A stretch of DNA of 64,000 nucleotides from Shewanella maritima (GTDB lineage: Bacteria > Pseudomonadota > Gammaproteobacteria > Enterobacterales > Shewanellaceae). The notes below the pieces were generated by a model. The model was given only the letters and a program-made list of their open reading frames with translations. It was not told where the DNA came from and ran no database searches. Each line of letters opens with the position of its first letter. Position 1 is the stretch's first letter. Location of the stretch: assembly GCF_004295345.1 (NCBI RefSeq), contig NZ_CP036200.1, positions 2,882,001-2,946,000 on the forward strand. Direction: 5' to 3'. This document shows, in pieces, positions 1 through 9,688 of the stretch. The position numbers and the translations under genes were made by a program.

Positions 1-1777
1 TGCGCTGGGCAAGGTTACGCACTTCACCAGCAACTACGGCAAAACCGCGTCCTTGCTCGCCCGCTCTTGCGGCCTCTACTGCAGCATTTAGCGCCAGCAG
101 ATTGGTTTGGAAGGCAATTTCATCAATTACGGTAATAATGTCGGCAATACGCTTACTTGATTCTGTGATTTCATCCATGGCGCTAACAGCTTGCTTGACG
201 ACGCTACCGCCAAGCTCCGCACGACTACTGGCTTCCTGAGCCAGTTTATTAGCAAGTGCCGCGTTGTTTTCGCTTTGTTTAACTGTGCCTGTCATTTGCT
301 CCATGCTGGCAGCGGTTTCTTCAAGTGATGCGGCTTGCTCTTCAGTGCGCTGACTCAAATCAATATTGCCCTGAGCAATTTCTTCCGCATTGGCGGTGAC
401 TGTATTCGCGGTTTCACGGATCTCGCTTAGCACTTCTGTCAATCGGCTAACGGTTGCGTTGGCGTCGCGCTGTAGTTTACTGAATTCACCTTCATATTCA
501 CCCGATAACGTTGTACTCAAATCTCCTTTCGCAAGGCCATCAAATAGCGCCACAACATCAGAAATCACTGAGTCAGATACCTTGAGCAGGCTATTTAACC
601 CTTGAGATAATGACAGGAAGAAGCCGTCTTTATCGTCCAGACTTAAACGTTGACTTAAATCGCCGCGGTTCGCGGCTTCAACTAAGCGACTCACCTCTTT
701 CTCGATGCGCACCTCTGAGGTGCGGTCTTCCCACTCAACCACAGTACCAATACGTTCATCGTCGGCATTCTTAATTGGGTTAGCGGTGAATTTAAAGAAG
801 CGTTTGCCCACTCTAAATTGTGCATGGTGAGTGTCTTGCAGGCTTGCCAAAATATTGTGTTGATGCACTGGGTTCTTGTGGAATACGTCAATATTCTCGC
901 CCACTAGATTTTTAGCGTTAAATGCGGGTAAGCCTTCGCGCACATCTTCTTGAGCTTCTTCGAACATGGCTTGTAGTGCACGGTTGGTGTAAATAATATC
1001 GTTATTATTGTCTGCAACCATGGTATTGGCGCTTACACAATCCAGTGCCTGCTTAATGCGCGCCGTTTCAGCAGCTTGGGCTTTTTCCTGTTTTTCGCGC
1101 TCGACTTGCTCTGTCATATCTAGCCACTCAACCACTGTGCCTATGCGTTTTCCATCGCGGGTAATCGGGGTCGCTGTGAGACGAAAGGTGAGCCCTTCAA
1201 CGCTAAAGATACTTTGGAATGCCTTTGTCATTGCCGAGACTAATTTTCGCTGGTGGTTTGGATTTTTATGGAAGATATCCATGTTGCAACCAACTAGGTT
1301 ATCGGCGTCAAGTTGAGTGAGACTAGCCTTAAGCTTTGTCTCATTGGCCTTAAACATGGCAGACAGCGATGGGTTGCAATAGACAATATCAAATTGAGAA
1401 TCTGCCACCATTACATTGCCCTGACAGGCATCAATCGCTTGTTTGTAAAAACGACTGTTTTGCGTGTCCTGCCACCAGGCTTTGACCAGTGTGTCCATCT
1501 TTTGCCACTCAGGGTTTTGCAAGCTTGGTAGCTCAGGCTCATCGACAGAAGAGTAGGCGTTAGTTATCTCGTCAATAATACGACTTAAGTTAGCCTGACG
1601 CTGACCACTAACATACATTTGCATCACAATAAGGGCGACACAGGCGGTCATAAGTATCGCGCTAAGGCCGCTGCTGACATCGGATAAGGTAACTGCGATA
1701 GCAATCACCCCTGTTCCTAGGGCACCAAATGCGGCAAAGGGGACGTATCCTTTTTGGTGTGACTGAGTTGGTTCCAT
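1..1777 (-). CDS. Methyl-accepting chemotaxis protein with two PAS domains (3' end outside window)
   Basis: Chemoreceptor that feeds the CheA/CheW complex encoded just upstream. The reading frame is open from the ATG at 1777 to the window edge, giving 592 visible residues. Residues about 13-33 and 37-57 are two membrane segments separated by only a few residues, so there is almost no periplasmic sensor. Two similar PAS-type domains follow (about 112-225 and 240-350, each with a VVEW box and a 'N-[LV]-VG-N/E' turn). Next come a HAMP-like region and the start of the coiled-coil signalling domain, with [17 protein letters not shown] and [20 protein letters not shown]. The two PAS copies look like an internal duplication. 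The design implies sensing of a cytoplasmic or redox/energy signal, but no cofactor ligand can be assigned. The end of the gene, including any CheR-docking tail, is not visible. Confidence 0.93.
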   Translation of the reverse strand, partial: MEPTQSHQKGYVPFAAFGALGTGVIAIAVTLSDVSSGLSAILMTACVALIVMQMYVSGQRQANLSRIIDEITNAYSSVDEPELPSLQNPEWQKMDTLVKAWWQDTQNSRFYKQAIDACQGNVMVADSQFDIVYCNPSLSAMFKANETKLKASLTQLDADNLVGCNMDIFHKNPNHQRKLVSAMTKAFQSIFSVEGLTFRLTATPITRDGKRIGTVVEWLDMTEQVEREKQEKAQAAETARIKQALDCVSANTMVADNNNDIIYTNRALQAMFEEAQEDVREGLPAFNAKNLVGENIDVFHKNPVHQHNILASLQDTHHAQFRVGKRFFKFTANPIKNADDERIGTVVEWEDRTSEVRIEKEVSRLVEAANRGDLSQRLSLDDKDGFFLSLSQGLNSLLKVSDSVISDVVALFDGLAKGDLSTTLSGEYEGEFSKLQRDANATVSRLTEVLSEIRETANTVTANAEEIAQGNIDLSQRTEEQAASLEETAASMEQMTGTVKQSENNAALANKLAQEASSRAELGGSVVKQAVSAMDEITESSKRIADIITVIDEIAFQTNLLALNAAVEAARAGEQGRGFAVVAGEVRNLAQR

Positions 1778-1807
1778 ACTCTCTTCCTCGGCGAGTAACG
1801 CGTAAAG

Positions 1808-2359
1808 TTATTCTGATTCAGTCGCGGACGAATCAATTTCTAATTGGTTGATAATACTGGATAACTGAGATGCACTTGGGAGCATCTCGTTGCCTAAAAG
1901 CATGTGTACATCGAGCAAGATAACCATGTTGTCGTTAATGCTCGTTAAGCCTTTAATAAAGCGGATATCGGTTTCAAGACCAAAGTCTGGGGTGGCTCTA
2001 AGCTCATCGTCATCGACAATAATCACATCTGATACTGCATCAACAACGATACCAATGACTTTGAATTGCTTTTCGACAGCAATTTTGACCACGATGACGA
2101 CGGTAGTTGGGCCATAACTTAGCTCCTCAATACCAAAGCGTTGCCTTAAGTCGATAATGGGCACAATAATGCCGCGCAGGTTGATTACGCCTTTGATATG
2201 CGCAGGTGCATTAGGCAATACTGTGGTGTTTTGCCAGCCGCGAATTTCTTGTACACATAAGATCTCAACGCCATACTCCTCGCGTCCCATAACAAATGTT
2301 AAATACTGCTGATTAACATTGCCCTGTGATGCTTGAGATTGTTGATGTGTCATTTCCAA
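1808..2359 (-). CDS. cheW: Chemotaxis coupling protein CheW
   Basis: Scaffold protein that links the chemoreceptor to the CheA kinase. The product is a single CheW domain of about 180 residues, with the family's typical 'FVMGREEYGVEI', 'GVINLRGIIVPIIDLR' and 'VIGIVVDAVSDV' segments. It lies 12 bp after cheA and 30 bp before the receptor gene, in one operon. The start is not certain. The TTG at 2359 has a GGAG placed 9 bases upstream, inside the end of cheA, while the in-frame ATG at 2353 would lie 15 bases from that site. I therefore prefer the TTG start, and the difference is two residues. Confidence 0.93.
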   Translation of the reverse strand: MEMTHQQSQASQGNVNQQYLTFVMGREEYGVEILCVQEIRGWQNTTVLPNAPAHIKGVINLRGIIVPIIDLRQRFGIEELSYGPTTVVIVVKIAVEKQFKVIGIVVDAVSDVIIVDDDELRATPDFGLETDIRFIKGLTSINDNMVILLDVHMLLGNEMLPSASQLSSIINQLEIDSSATESE

Positions 2360-2371
2360 TGCTTTGTTCTC

Positions 2372-4798
2372 CTACGCAGCATGATCTTTGTTGACGCCAA
2401 TGCCAGCCAGTTGTGCCAGGCTGTTTACGTCGATAATAAGTGCTACAGTGCCATCACCTAAAATGGTCGCGCCAGAAACGCCGGCAATTTTGGTGTAATT
2501 ATCTTCTAAGTTTTTAATCACTACCTGCTGTTGAGATAGCAGTTCATCTACCAGCAACCCGACCTTTTTGTCGTTGTTGTCGACAATCATTACAATGCCA
2601 TCTTGTGGCTGCTTGGCATCTGGGGCGTGATTAAACTGCTGATAAATTCTCACCAGGGGAATGAACTCTTCTCGCAGATGGATCACTTCTTGATTATTGC
2701 CGAGCTGATTAACTTGATTGGCTGTAACTTGCAAAGACTCATGGATGGCAACCAATGGCACCACATAAATATGCTCGCCAATTCGTACTAGCTGACCGTC
2801 AAGAATGGCTAGAGTCAGCGGCAGGTTAATGGTGATTTTGCAGCCTTGGCCTGATTGCGATTGCAGGTTAATAGTGCCATTAAGGTCGGTGATGTTGCGT
2901 TTAACCACATCCATGCCTACGCCGCGTCCTGATAGATCTGACACCTCGTCGGCTGTGGTAAAACCTGGGTGGAAAATAAGCTGGTTAATCTCATCATCAG
3001 CAAGATTATCGCTGGCACTAATAAGCTGCTTTTGCTCAGCAATAGCACGGATTTTTTTGGTATTTAAGCCAGCGCCATCATCAATAATTTCAATGATGAT
3101 CGCGCCGCCGCGATGATAGGCATTGAGACTAATGGTGCCCATTTCTGACTTACCTTGAGCGCGCCTTACCTCAGGCATTTCAATACCGTGGTCAAGTGCG
3201 TTACGCACAAGGTGCACCAATGGATCGACAATTTTTTCCATCACGGTTTTGTCGAGTTCGGTTTCTTCACCGTTAAATACCAGATCGACTTTTTTACCCA
3301 GCTGTTTGCTTATGTCATGGATAAGCCGAGGAAAGCGGTTAAAAGCGAATGAGATTGGCAACATGCGGATTTTCATGACGCTTTCTTGTAGCTCACGGGT
3401 GTGGTTCGATAGCTGCTCGAGACCCATACGCAAATCAAGCATCATGTCGTCGTCAATGGTTTCCTGTTGACCGATTTGACCTAGCATTGCTTGAGTAATA
3501 ATTAGTTCACCAACCATATTGATCAGCTGGTCGACTTTATTGATGCCAACGCGAATAGTACTGCTAGATTCGCTCGTTTTAGTGACAGCTTGTTTTGTTG
3601 CTGTGCTCGTTTGTTTTGCCGCCCCATCATTTGTAGACGTAGCTTGTGTGGGGTTATCGGCATCGATTGCTTGAATGACTGTTAAGTCAGCAACTTCCGC
3701 AAGTAGCGAGTTGTTTGCTGGCGCGGTGCTCGCTTGCTCTTGTTGAGCTGAAGGCTTACTCAATTTAGCTGAGGGCTCTTTTATTGGCGCTGAAGGCTCT
3801 ATCGCATCATTGAGGCTGCTGGTTATCTCATCGTCAAAATTAAAGGCTTCGGCAACTGCTTGGCTGAAATCAAATTCTGCAATGCCATCTGTATTCGCAT
3901 TTGAGGTTTCTGTTGCGCCCAGATCCAATTGCTCGGTAGCTTGATCATTGTTATTTGCTTCAGCTGTCTGGCTTGGCTGCTGACTAAACCAAGTCGCTTC
4001 TTGCTCAGGGTTGCGCTCTAGGGTGAGGTAATCAAGCTGGCATTCATCTTCAACCCACTCAAACACTTCTTTAAGCCTATCAAGCGGGCTGTCTGTCAGC
4101 AGGGTAATCGTCCATTGCAGTGAGCAAACTTCTGGGTCGAAGTCATCAAAACCTGGGTAACTCACATCGTTGAGCTTAATGTGGTATTTTCCGAGCTGCT
4201 GCAACTCGGTGAACATATAGCTAGGGTCGTTACCGCAGCGCAGAATATCAACACCTGGAACAAACCTGATTTGCCACAGGGTTGCCTGTGTATCGGCGGC
4301 ATCTAGTTGCGCCTTTTCTTCAGTGCTAGTTTCCTGAGTGTTAGTTTCCTGAGCCTCTGATTCTTGAGTATTGGCTTCAAGAAGTTGTTCTGATTGTTCT
4401 GATGTTGGCTGCTGAGCCAGTTGTTGTTCAAATTGTGCAGATAAACTCTGTAACTGCTCACTTTGGTATTCACTGTCGTTCATTAGCGCATCGATCATCG
4501 CACGCAGAATGTCGACTGATTGCAATAACATGTCTACGTGCAAGGCGCTAAGTTGGCGTTTGCCATCGCGAATGTCATCTAGCAGGGTTTCGAGCAGATG
4601 AGTAAAGTTAGCGACTTGGTTAAAGCCAAAGGTTGCGCTGCCGCCTTTGATGGAGTGCGCCGCGCGGAAAATGGTATTAATGGACTCGTGATTTAGGTTG
4701 TCGATATTAATTTCAAGCAGCTCAGATTCCATGATATCCAGCCCCTCGAGGCTTTCCTCAAAAAAAACCTGACTGAACTGGCTTAAATCAATATCCAT
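2372..4798 (-). CDS. cheA: Chemotaxis histidine kinase CheA
   Basis: Histidine kinase (808 aa) of an accessory chemotaxis system. It takes receptor input through CheW and phosphorylates CheY. The domain order fits CheA. An HPt domain at residues 1-105 has the phospho-accepting His48 in AAHSIKGG. A Gln/Glu-rich linker follows, then a domain at about 170-265 in the place of the usual response-regulator-binding region. The dimerisation helices start near residue 415. The ATPase has its N box (LVRNALDHGIE), G1 (DDGAGL) and G2 (GRGVGMDVV), and a CheW-like regulatory domain ends the protein. The gene ends 12 bp before cheW and follows cheY by 9 bp, so translation is probably coupled. Confidence 0.96.
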   Translation of the reverse strand: MDIDLSQFSQVFFEESLEGLDIMESELLEINIDNLNHESINTIFRAAHSIKGGSATFGFNQVANFTHLLETLLDDIRDGKRQLSALHVDMLLQSVDILRAMIDALMNDSEYQSEQLQSLSAQFEQQLAQQPTSEQSEQLLEANTQESEAQETNTQETSTEEKAQLDAADTQATLWQIRFVPGVDILRCGNDPSYMFTELQQLGKYHIKLNDVSYPGFDDFDPEVCSLQWTITLLTDSPLDRLKEVFEWVEDECQLDYLTLERNPEQEATWFSQQPSQTAEANNNDQATEQLDLGATETSNANTDGIAEFDFSQAVAEAFNFDDEITSSLNDAIEPSAPIKEPSAKLSKPSAQQEQASTAPANNSLLAEVADLTVIQAIDADNPTQATSTNDGAAKQTSTATKQAVTKTSESSSTIRVGINKVDQLINMVGELIITQAMLGQIGQQETIDDDMMLDLRMGLEQLSNHTRELQESVMKIRMLPISFAFNRFPRLIHDISKQLGKKVDLVFNGEETELDKTVMEKIVDPLVHLVRNALDHGIEMPEVRRAQGKSEMGTISLNAYHRGGAIIIEIIDDGAGLNTKKIRAIAEQKQLISASDNLADDEINQLIFHPGFTTADEVSDLSGRGVGMDVVKRNITDLNGTINLQSQSGQGCKITINLPLTLAILDGQLVRIGEHIYVVPLVAIHESLQVTANQVNQLGNNQEVIHLREEFIPLVRIYQQFNHAPDAKQPQDGIVMIVDNNDKKVGLLVDELLSQQQVVIKNLEDNYTKIAGVSGATILGDGTVALIIDVNSLAQLAGIGVNKDHAA

Positions 4799-4807
4799 TT
4801 GATTTAC

Positions 4808-5170
4808 CTATCCTAAAACTTTACGAGCAGTGGCAAGGAGCTGATCTGGATTAAAAGGTTTTACTATCCATCCTGTTGCTCCTGCGGCGCGGCCTTCTTG
4901 TTTTTTCTCGGGACTAGATTCTGTGGTTAACATGAGCAAGGGCACAAACTTGTAGGCATCTAATGCTCTGAGCTCCTTGATCAAGGTTATACCGTCCATC
5001 ACTGGCATATTAATGTCAGAGATGACGAGATCGAACTGATTTGCTTTTGCCAATAACAGCGCTTCTTGACCGTCTGCAGCTTCTGCTACTTCATAACCAG
5101 CCGTTTTAAGCGTGAAACTAACCATTTGTCGCATTGAGGTCGAATCATCTACGGCGAGAATTTTCTTCAT
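4808..5170 (-). CDS. cheY: Chemotaxis response regulator CheY
   Basis: Single-domain receiver (120 aa) that carries the phosphoryl signal from CheA. The acidic pair Asp8-Asp9, the phospho-accepting Asp52 (VISDINMP), Thr83 and the invariant Lys104 (VKPF) are all present. It lacks any output domain, so it acts by protein contact. It sits between the STAS gene and cheA in the same operon. Because this is an accessory cluster without flagellar genes in view, whether it acts on the flagellar motor or on another output such as type IV pili cannot be read from the sequence. Confidence 0.95.
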   Translation of the reverse strand: MKKILAVDDSTSMRQMVSFTLKTAGYEVAEAADGQEALLLAKANQFDLVISDINMPVMDGITLIKELRALDAYKFVPLLMLTTESSPEKKQEGRAAGATGWIVKPFNPDQLLATARKVLG

Positions 5171-5195
5171 TAGACTTCATCCTTTGCATTCATTC

Positions 5196-5471
5196 TTACG
5201 CGTCTACATCCACAAGACGTATCCCTAAATGGGCGAGTTGCTGCATTAAGCTGGACTGGAGATTTAACCAGGTTAGTTCGATGTTTTTATCAGCGCATGT
5301 TCGGTCAAAAAAGAACAGCATTTGCGCACCAGCAGTATCAACTTTATTAAGCTGGCTGGCATCGAGCGTGACTGGAGAGGCTTGTTGCTGTTGGGACAGT
5401 AACTGCTTGTATATAGGCTGAATATTCCTGATGGTTATCTCAGAGCCTAAATCAATCGTCGTTGTTGCCAT
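5196..5471 (-). CDS. STAS-domain protein at the head of the chemotaxis operon
   Basis: Small STAS-domain protein (91 aa) related to anti-sigma-factor antagonists (SpoIIAA/RsbV type). The signature 'VTLDASQLNKVDTAGAQML' covers the usual phosphorylation loop, with Thr in place of the common Ser before the AG pair. The whole protein is one STAS fold. It is the first gene of the che operon, 25 bp before cheY. STAS genes next to cheY-cheA are known in several gammaproteobacterial accessory chemotaxis clusters, but their role there is not settled. I chose the ATG at 5471, with GGA about six bases upstream, over the TTG at 5477. No partner anti-sigma kinase is visible nearby. Confidence 0.88.
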   Translation of the reverse strand: MATTTIDLGSEITIRNIQPIYKQLLSQQQQASPVTLDASQLNKVDTAGAQMLFFFDRTCADKNIELTWLNLQSSLMQQLAHLGIRLVDVDA

Positions 5472-5631
5472 GCTCAATCCAGTTAGGGTTTATCTCCACT
5501 TTGCTAAATATAGACCTATATTGTGGTGATTTATTGAAAACTAACAAAAATATTGGATTAAATTACCTTAGCAACAAGTAGTATGTAAACCGAAAGTTGT
5601 AGCAAAGTGTTTTGCTGTTTAACACTCGCGC

Positions 5632-6276
5632 CTATCCTTGTTGGAAACGGACAATTCTTTCAAAGTCGCTGATCAGCTGTGCATTGATGATTTGTGGCGC
5701 TTTACCCGGCTGTTGTTGAGTTTTAAATACGGCAAACTTTTCGCCTTTAGGTGAAACCAGCACATAAGAGGCGCTGTGATCGACCTGATAATTGGCATCG
5801 TCACCCACCATGGCATAGGTGAAACCTAAATCGCGGCTAAATGGAAATAGCTGGGCGTGGTCGGCAGTGACGGCCTTGAAGTCTTTGTTGAAAAAGTTGA
5901 TGTAATCGAGCATTTTAGCCTGGGTGTCGCGCTTAGGGTCGGCCGAGACAAACACCACTTGCAGGTTTGGAGCAATTTGTTGCAGTTGCGGATAGGCAGC
6001 AGACAGCTTATTAAGTGTAGTGGGGCAGATATCAGGACAAGAAGTGAAACCAATAAAAAATAGGCTCCACTTGTCTTGTAGATCCTGATTATCAAATTTA
6101 TTGCCATATTGGTCGCGTAGCGCAAATGGCGCTAAGCCTCTTGGGTTATCAAAGATATAGCTGGTACTCAAATTTGGAATTGTTTGTTTTGAAGCCTGAG
6201 TCGCAAACCAGGCTCCTAGTCCACACATCACCATTGCCAATAACAGTAACTTCTTCATTGATAACCTCATTGTCAT
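5632..6276 (-). CDS. SCO1/SenC family copper chaperone for cytochrome oxidase
   Basis: Membrane-anchored thioredoxin-fold protein (214 aa) that delivers copper to, or reduces, the CuA site of CoxB. An N-terminal anchor spans about residues 9-27. The copper-binding CX3C is Cys80-Pro-Asp-Ile-Cys84, and the third ligand is probably His166 in 'VDHSASYVL'. The ATG at 6276 has AAGGA seven bases upstream, so it is preferred over an in-frame GTG at 6297 that would overlap ctaB. It is the last gene of the cox operon, 14 bp after ctaB. Confidence 0.93.
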   Translation of the reverse strand: MTMRLSMKKLLLLAMVMCGLGAWFATQASKQTIPNLSTSYIFDNPRGLAPFALRDQYGNKFDNQDLQDKWSLFFIGFTSCPDICPTTLNKLSAAYPQLQQIAPNLQVVFVSADPKRDTQAKMLDYINFFNKDFKAVTADHAQLFPFSRDLGFTYAMVGDDANYQVDHSASYVLVSPKGEKFAVFKTQQQPGKAPQIINAQLISDFERIVRFQQG

Positions 6277-6290
6277 TTGACTTGTCCTTG

Positions 6291-7193
6291 CTACCACAAG
6301 TAGTGGTCCACGAGCAGCACAATAAACAGCAGCATTAGGTGATAGATAGAGAACTTAAATACCTTCATTGCTAACCCTGGCTCGTCATGAAACTTGAGTT
6401 GCCATGCTTTATAAATAAAACCGCAGCTAAGCAGTGTTGAGCCAACTAAATAAACTGGTCCACACATGCCAACCAAAACTGGCAATAAGCAAGCTAATGC
6501 CAGCAACACTGTATATAGCAAGATGCAGGTTTTGGTGAGTTCCACTCCGTGAGTGACCGGTAGCATTGGAATATCGACTTTGGCGTACTCTTTCTGACGA
6601 TGAATTGCTAGCGCCCAAAAGTGCGGTGGGGTCCAGGCAAAGATGATTATCACCAACAATAGTGCATTGCCGTGGAGCTCATTGGTCACAGCTGTCCAAC
6701 CTAGCAGTGGCGGCATAGCGCCGGCAAGACCACCAATGACAATGTTTTGCGAAGTTGCACGTTTAAGGTAAGCGGTATAAATCACCGCGTAACCAATGAG
6801 ACTGGCAAAGGTAAGCCAGGCTGTTAACGGATTCACCAAGGCGTAAAGTAAGATAAAGCCAAGTAAGCCTATTCCTGTGGCAAATATGCCTGCACGCATT
6901 GATGAAATTTTTCCTTTGGGAAGCGGGCGATTATAGGTGCGCGCCATTAAGCCATCGATGCGGCGATCAATTAGGTGGTTAAACGCGGCAGCGGAGCCTG
7001 ACATTAAACCAATACCCACAAGTCCGACAATTAGCGGTTGCAGTGGCACAGCGCCTGGCACCGCCAGGCACATGCCAACAACTACAGTGAGCAGCATCAG
7101 CGCCACAACTTTAGGTTTAGTCATTTCAAAATAGGCGCGCCATTGCAGCGAGCTGGATAAGCTTGCCTGAGAAAGTGCGATAGGTTTCGACAT
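6291..7193 (-). CDS. ctaB: Protoheme IX farnesyltransferase (heme O synthase)
   Basis: UbiA-family polytopic membrane enzyme (300 aa) that attaches a farnesyl group to heme b to make heme O, the substrate of the neighbouring CtaA. The aspartate-rich motif '[10 protein letters not shown]' (residues 71-80) followed by '[10 protein letters not shown]' is typical. A second conserved loop, '[14 protein letters not shown]', is present. It lies 21 bp after ctaA in the cox operon. The name ctaB is used here because of the aa3-type oxidase context; cyoE is the same family. Confidence 0.95.
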   Translation of the reverse strand: MSKPIALSQASLSSSLQWRAYFEMTKPKVVALMLLTVVVGMCLAVPGAVPLQPLIVGLVGIGLMSGSAAAFNHLIDRRIDGLMARTYNRPLPKGKISSMRAGIFATGIGLLGFILLYALVNPLTAWLTFASLIGYAVIYTAYLKRATSQNIVIGGLAGAMPPLLGWTAVTNELHGNALLLVIIIFAWTPPHFWALAIHRQKEYAKVDIPMLPVTHGVELTKTCILLYTVLLALACLLPVLVGMCGPVYLVGSTLLSCGFIYKAWQLKFHDEPGLAMKVFKFSIYHLMLLFIVLLVDHYLW

Positions 7194-7214
7194 AGTTATT
7201 TCCTCAAATTCGAC

Positions 7215-8219
7215 CTAGGCTTTGCGCCAAAGTGAATAGTTGATGAAGACCACTGAAAGCAGCAGTAGTGCGGCGCCGCCGTTATGTGATACCGCAATAC
7301 CTAAAGGTAAATGCATTACGATATTCGACACACCCAGCAGCAGTTGCAAAGTTAATAGACCAAGCAATACCCAGGCACTTTTACGCAGGGTAGTTGAACC
7401 CGTGCCGATCAATTTGAATGCTAGATAACCAAGGGCTACAGCGGTGACCACCGCCCAGATGCGATGGCTCACATGAATAGTCATTCGCGCCGCGTAGTCC
7501 AGTACGCCGAATTCATAGCTGTCATGTTCGCCTTGCCACAGTGAAAACGCCTGTATTGGTGACAGGTTGTCCATCCAATTACCTTCACAAATGGGCAAGC
7601 TGGTACAGGCCAGCGCGGCATAGTTTGATGATGTCCAGCCGCCAAGAATGATTTGTATGACCAAGATTGCCAGGCTAGCTAGCGCCAGTGGTGCTAGATT
7701 GCGGGCGTTGGTTGTTAGATTCGGATTAGCGTGAATATCTGCGTGAGCAGCTTCAAGTGGCTGATGACGTAAATAGAGTAAAAACAACAGGCAAAATAAG
7801 CTAAAACCACCAATTAGATGCGCCATTACAATCACTGGCATTAGCTTCATGGTGACGGTCCACATACCAAGGGCCGCCTGAAATAGAATTAAAGCTGCGA
7901 TGGCCATAGGTAGCTTTTTGGGGGCATCACGAGTACGCAAGCTGATAATTAAAATGGCTAAAACCATCAAGCCTAATAAACCTGCAATGTATCTGTGGAT
8001 CATCTCTAACCAAGCTTTATCTTGCTCTAATGCGCGCTCTGGAAACTGCTGGTTTGCACTAGCAACATCCTGAGCGGTAGACGGCACGGTTAGTTGACCG
8101 TAGCAGCCTGGCCAATCAGGACAGCCAAGGCCAGCGTCAGACAGGCGAGTGTAGGCGCCCATTAAAATCACTGCCAGGGTAAAAACTAAGGTGAATTTGA
8201 GTAGTCGATTAATCGTCAT
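7215..8219 (-). CDS. ctaA: Heme A synthase (COX15/CtaA family)
   Basis: Eight-helix membrane oxygenase (334 aa) that oxidises the C8 methyl of heme O to the formyl group of heme A, needed by the CoxA subunit. The N-terminal 'LMGAYTRLSDAGLGCPDWPGCYG' region, the conserved histidines in 'EMIHRYIAGLLGL' and 'VMAHLIGG', and the repeat of this pattern in the second half ('IHVSHRIWAV', 'AVSHNGGA') are all present. Its ATG overlaps the stop of the upstream gene by one base, so translation is coupled. Confidence 0.95.
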   Translation of the reverse strand: MTINRLLKFTLVFTLAVILMGAYTRLSDAGLGCPDWPGCYGQLTVPSTAQDVASANQQFPERALEQDKAWLEMIHRYIAGLLGLMVLAILIISLRTRDAPKKLPMAIAALILFQAALGMWTVTMKLMPVIVMAHLIGGFSLFCLLFLLYLRHQPLEAAHADIHANPNLTTNARNLAPLALASLAILVIQIILGGWTSSNYAALACTSLPICEGNWMDNLSPIQAFSLWQGEHDSYEFGVLDYAARMTIHVSHRIWAVVTAVALGYLAFKLIGTGSTTLRKSAWVLLGLLTLQLLLGVSNIVMHLPLGIAVSHNGGAALLLLSVVFINYSLWRKA

Positions 8220-8791
8220 TAGCCAACCCTCGAGAGTTTTAACATCTTACGTAGATCGGCAATCATGGCTTTACCTAGGGCGATATTTTGCTGCTGGCCA
8301 ACAACGCCAGGGTATTGCATCACCATGCTGCCAAGTGGGTCGATAATGACAAATTGATTACTAGTCAGATGAGCCGTCATATCTTTTGAGGCGCGCACGG
8401 TTTCAAAGTCGACATCGAACTGGCTTAATGCTTTGGTATCACTGCGTTTGGTGGTGATAATTACTGGAGTCACTCGGTCTCGGTGACGACCCAGTGCAAC
8501 ATGAGTTTGGTTAAGTACATATAGGCGTGATAAGCATGACTGGTCACATTGCTCTGGTAATAAGTAGGCCATTTGCCATAGCTGAGGTGCTGGGTTGGTC
8601 ATCTGCATGCTTTGATAGCTCATGCTGCTATCGAGCAGTTGCCCTTGGTTGGTGACGCCGCCTTGGTACCAGTCAAAATACAGTACAAGTTTGGCGGCCA
8701 AAACGGGCACAATAAAAGCCGCTAAAACAATGATGAGTGTTTTTCTGCTGCGTTTTACATTAGCGCTAGTCGGTGTTGTTGGGGAGTTCAT
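8219..8791 (-). CDS. Cox-operon membrane protein with a CX3C motif, function unknown
   Basis: A 190-residue protein with one N-terminal membrane segment (about residues 18-38) and a predicted periplasmic domain. That domain contains Cys82-Asp-Gln-Ser-Cys86, followed later by 'FVIIDPLGSMVMQYPG'. The spacing of the cysteines and the late 'D-LG' strand resemble a Sco or thioredoxin fold, but the Pro of the Sco motif is missing and I cannot assign the His ligand. It lies between surf1 and ctaA, and members of this group are found at this position in other proteobacterial cox clusters. A role in oxidase assembly or copper/thiol handling is therefore inferred from position only. Confidence 0.85.
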   Translation of the reverse strand: MNSPTTPTSANVKRSRKTLIIVLAAFIVPVLAAKLVLYFDWYQGGVTNQGQLLDSSMSYQSMQMTNPAPQLWQMAYLLPEQCDQSCLSRLYVLNQTHVALGRHRDRVTPVIITTKRSDTKALSQFDVDFETVRASKDMTAHLTSNQFVIIDPLGSMVMQYPGVVGQQQNIALGKAMIADLRKMLKLSRVG

Positions 8792-8866
8792 ATTTGCTCC
8801 TCTTTATATCAAATTTAGTTTTGGGTTAATGCTTGTTGTTTATGAATACTTGTTTACGAGTACTTT

Positions 8867-9688
8867 TTATTTAAGGAAACCTGTTTGTTGTTTACGAATA
8901 AACCTAACAGCTAGCCATAGCATCAAGCTTAAGAACACGGCTGCCATAGTGAACCACTGCAGGGCATAACCTTGATGTTTTTGCACCCCTAATGGAATAG
9001 GCTGCCATGGCTGAGGTAATTGTTGGTTAGCAAGTGAGTTGGGCTGCAGCACTAGATTGGCGATTGGTGTTTGTAGCAATTCACTTAGCTCAGCAATATT
9101 AAGATTTTGAAATCGCAGCGGGTTGCCCATCTCGGCTTGCAGTTGTTGGCTCATTGGGTTGATTTGTTTTTGATAAACCCGACCTGTTAACTCAACTTGC
9201 TCTAAAGGTAGCGGCTGTACGCTTGGTAATATGCGGCGGTCTTTACTGCCTGCAACAAAGCCTAATTCAAGCAATAGCCTAGGTTGTGATGGCGCTACCG
9301 TTAGCAGCTGAAATGCTAAATAACCCACCTGTCCTTGGTAGACTTGATTATCGAGTAGCAAGATTTGCTCGCTTACTGGTGTCGCGCTAAGGGCAAGTTG
9401 GTAGCCACTTAGTAGGCTAAACTCATCTGTTTGTTGCTTAGCCAGCTGCCCCAGTATTTCGCTGTAGCTTAATTGGCGTTGCTGCTGACGCTCACTCAAG
9501 GTTTGTTGCCATGTTTGCTTTTGTTTAGCTCTGTCTAACTGCCATAAGCCCAGCTTGACCAGAGCGCTAAATACCGCCACAGTAATTAATATGAACGCGA
9601 CAATTGACCAACCATAACGTTTCCAAGGACTGCCTGTGACAACCCCATTCATCGTTAAGTTAGTGTTAGTGCTACTGCTCATATTCAT
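8867..9688 (-). CDS. SURF1 family cytochrome oxidase biogenesis protein
   Basis: Assembly factor of the heme A-containing oxidase. It has two membrane segments, one near the N-terminus ('WSIVAFILITVAVFSALVKLGLWQLDRA') and one near the C-terminus ('GYALQWFTMAAVFLSLMLWLAV'), with a periplasmic domain between. The 'LGLWQLDRAKQK' and 'NPxRFQNLN' stretches are typical of the family. The start is uncertain: ATGs at 9688, 9682 and 9652 are all in frame, and none has a strong ribosome site. An open frame up to 9796 lacks family similarity and overlaps the opposite-strand DUF2909 gene, so a shorter form is likely. I give 9688 as a working start. Confidence 0.85.
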   Translation of the reverse strand: MNMSSSTNTNLTMNGVVTGSPWKRYGWSIVAFILITVAVFSALVKLGLWQLDRAKQKQTWQQTLSERQQQRQLSYSEILGQLAKQQTDEFSLLSGYQLALSATPVSEQILLLDNQVYQGQVGYLAFQLLTVAPSQPRLLLELGFVAGSKDRRILPSVQPLPLEQVELTGRVYQKQINPMSQQLQAEMGNPLRFQNLNIAELSELLQTPIANLVLQPNSLANQQLPQPWQPIPLGVQKHQGYALQWFTMAAVFLSLMLWLAVRFIRKQQTGFLK

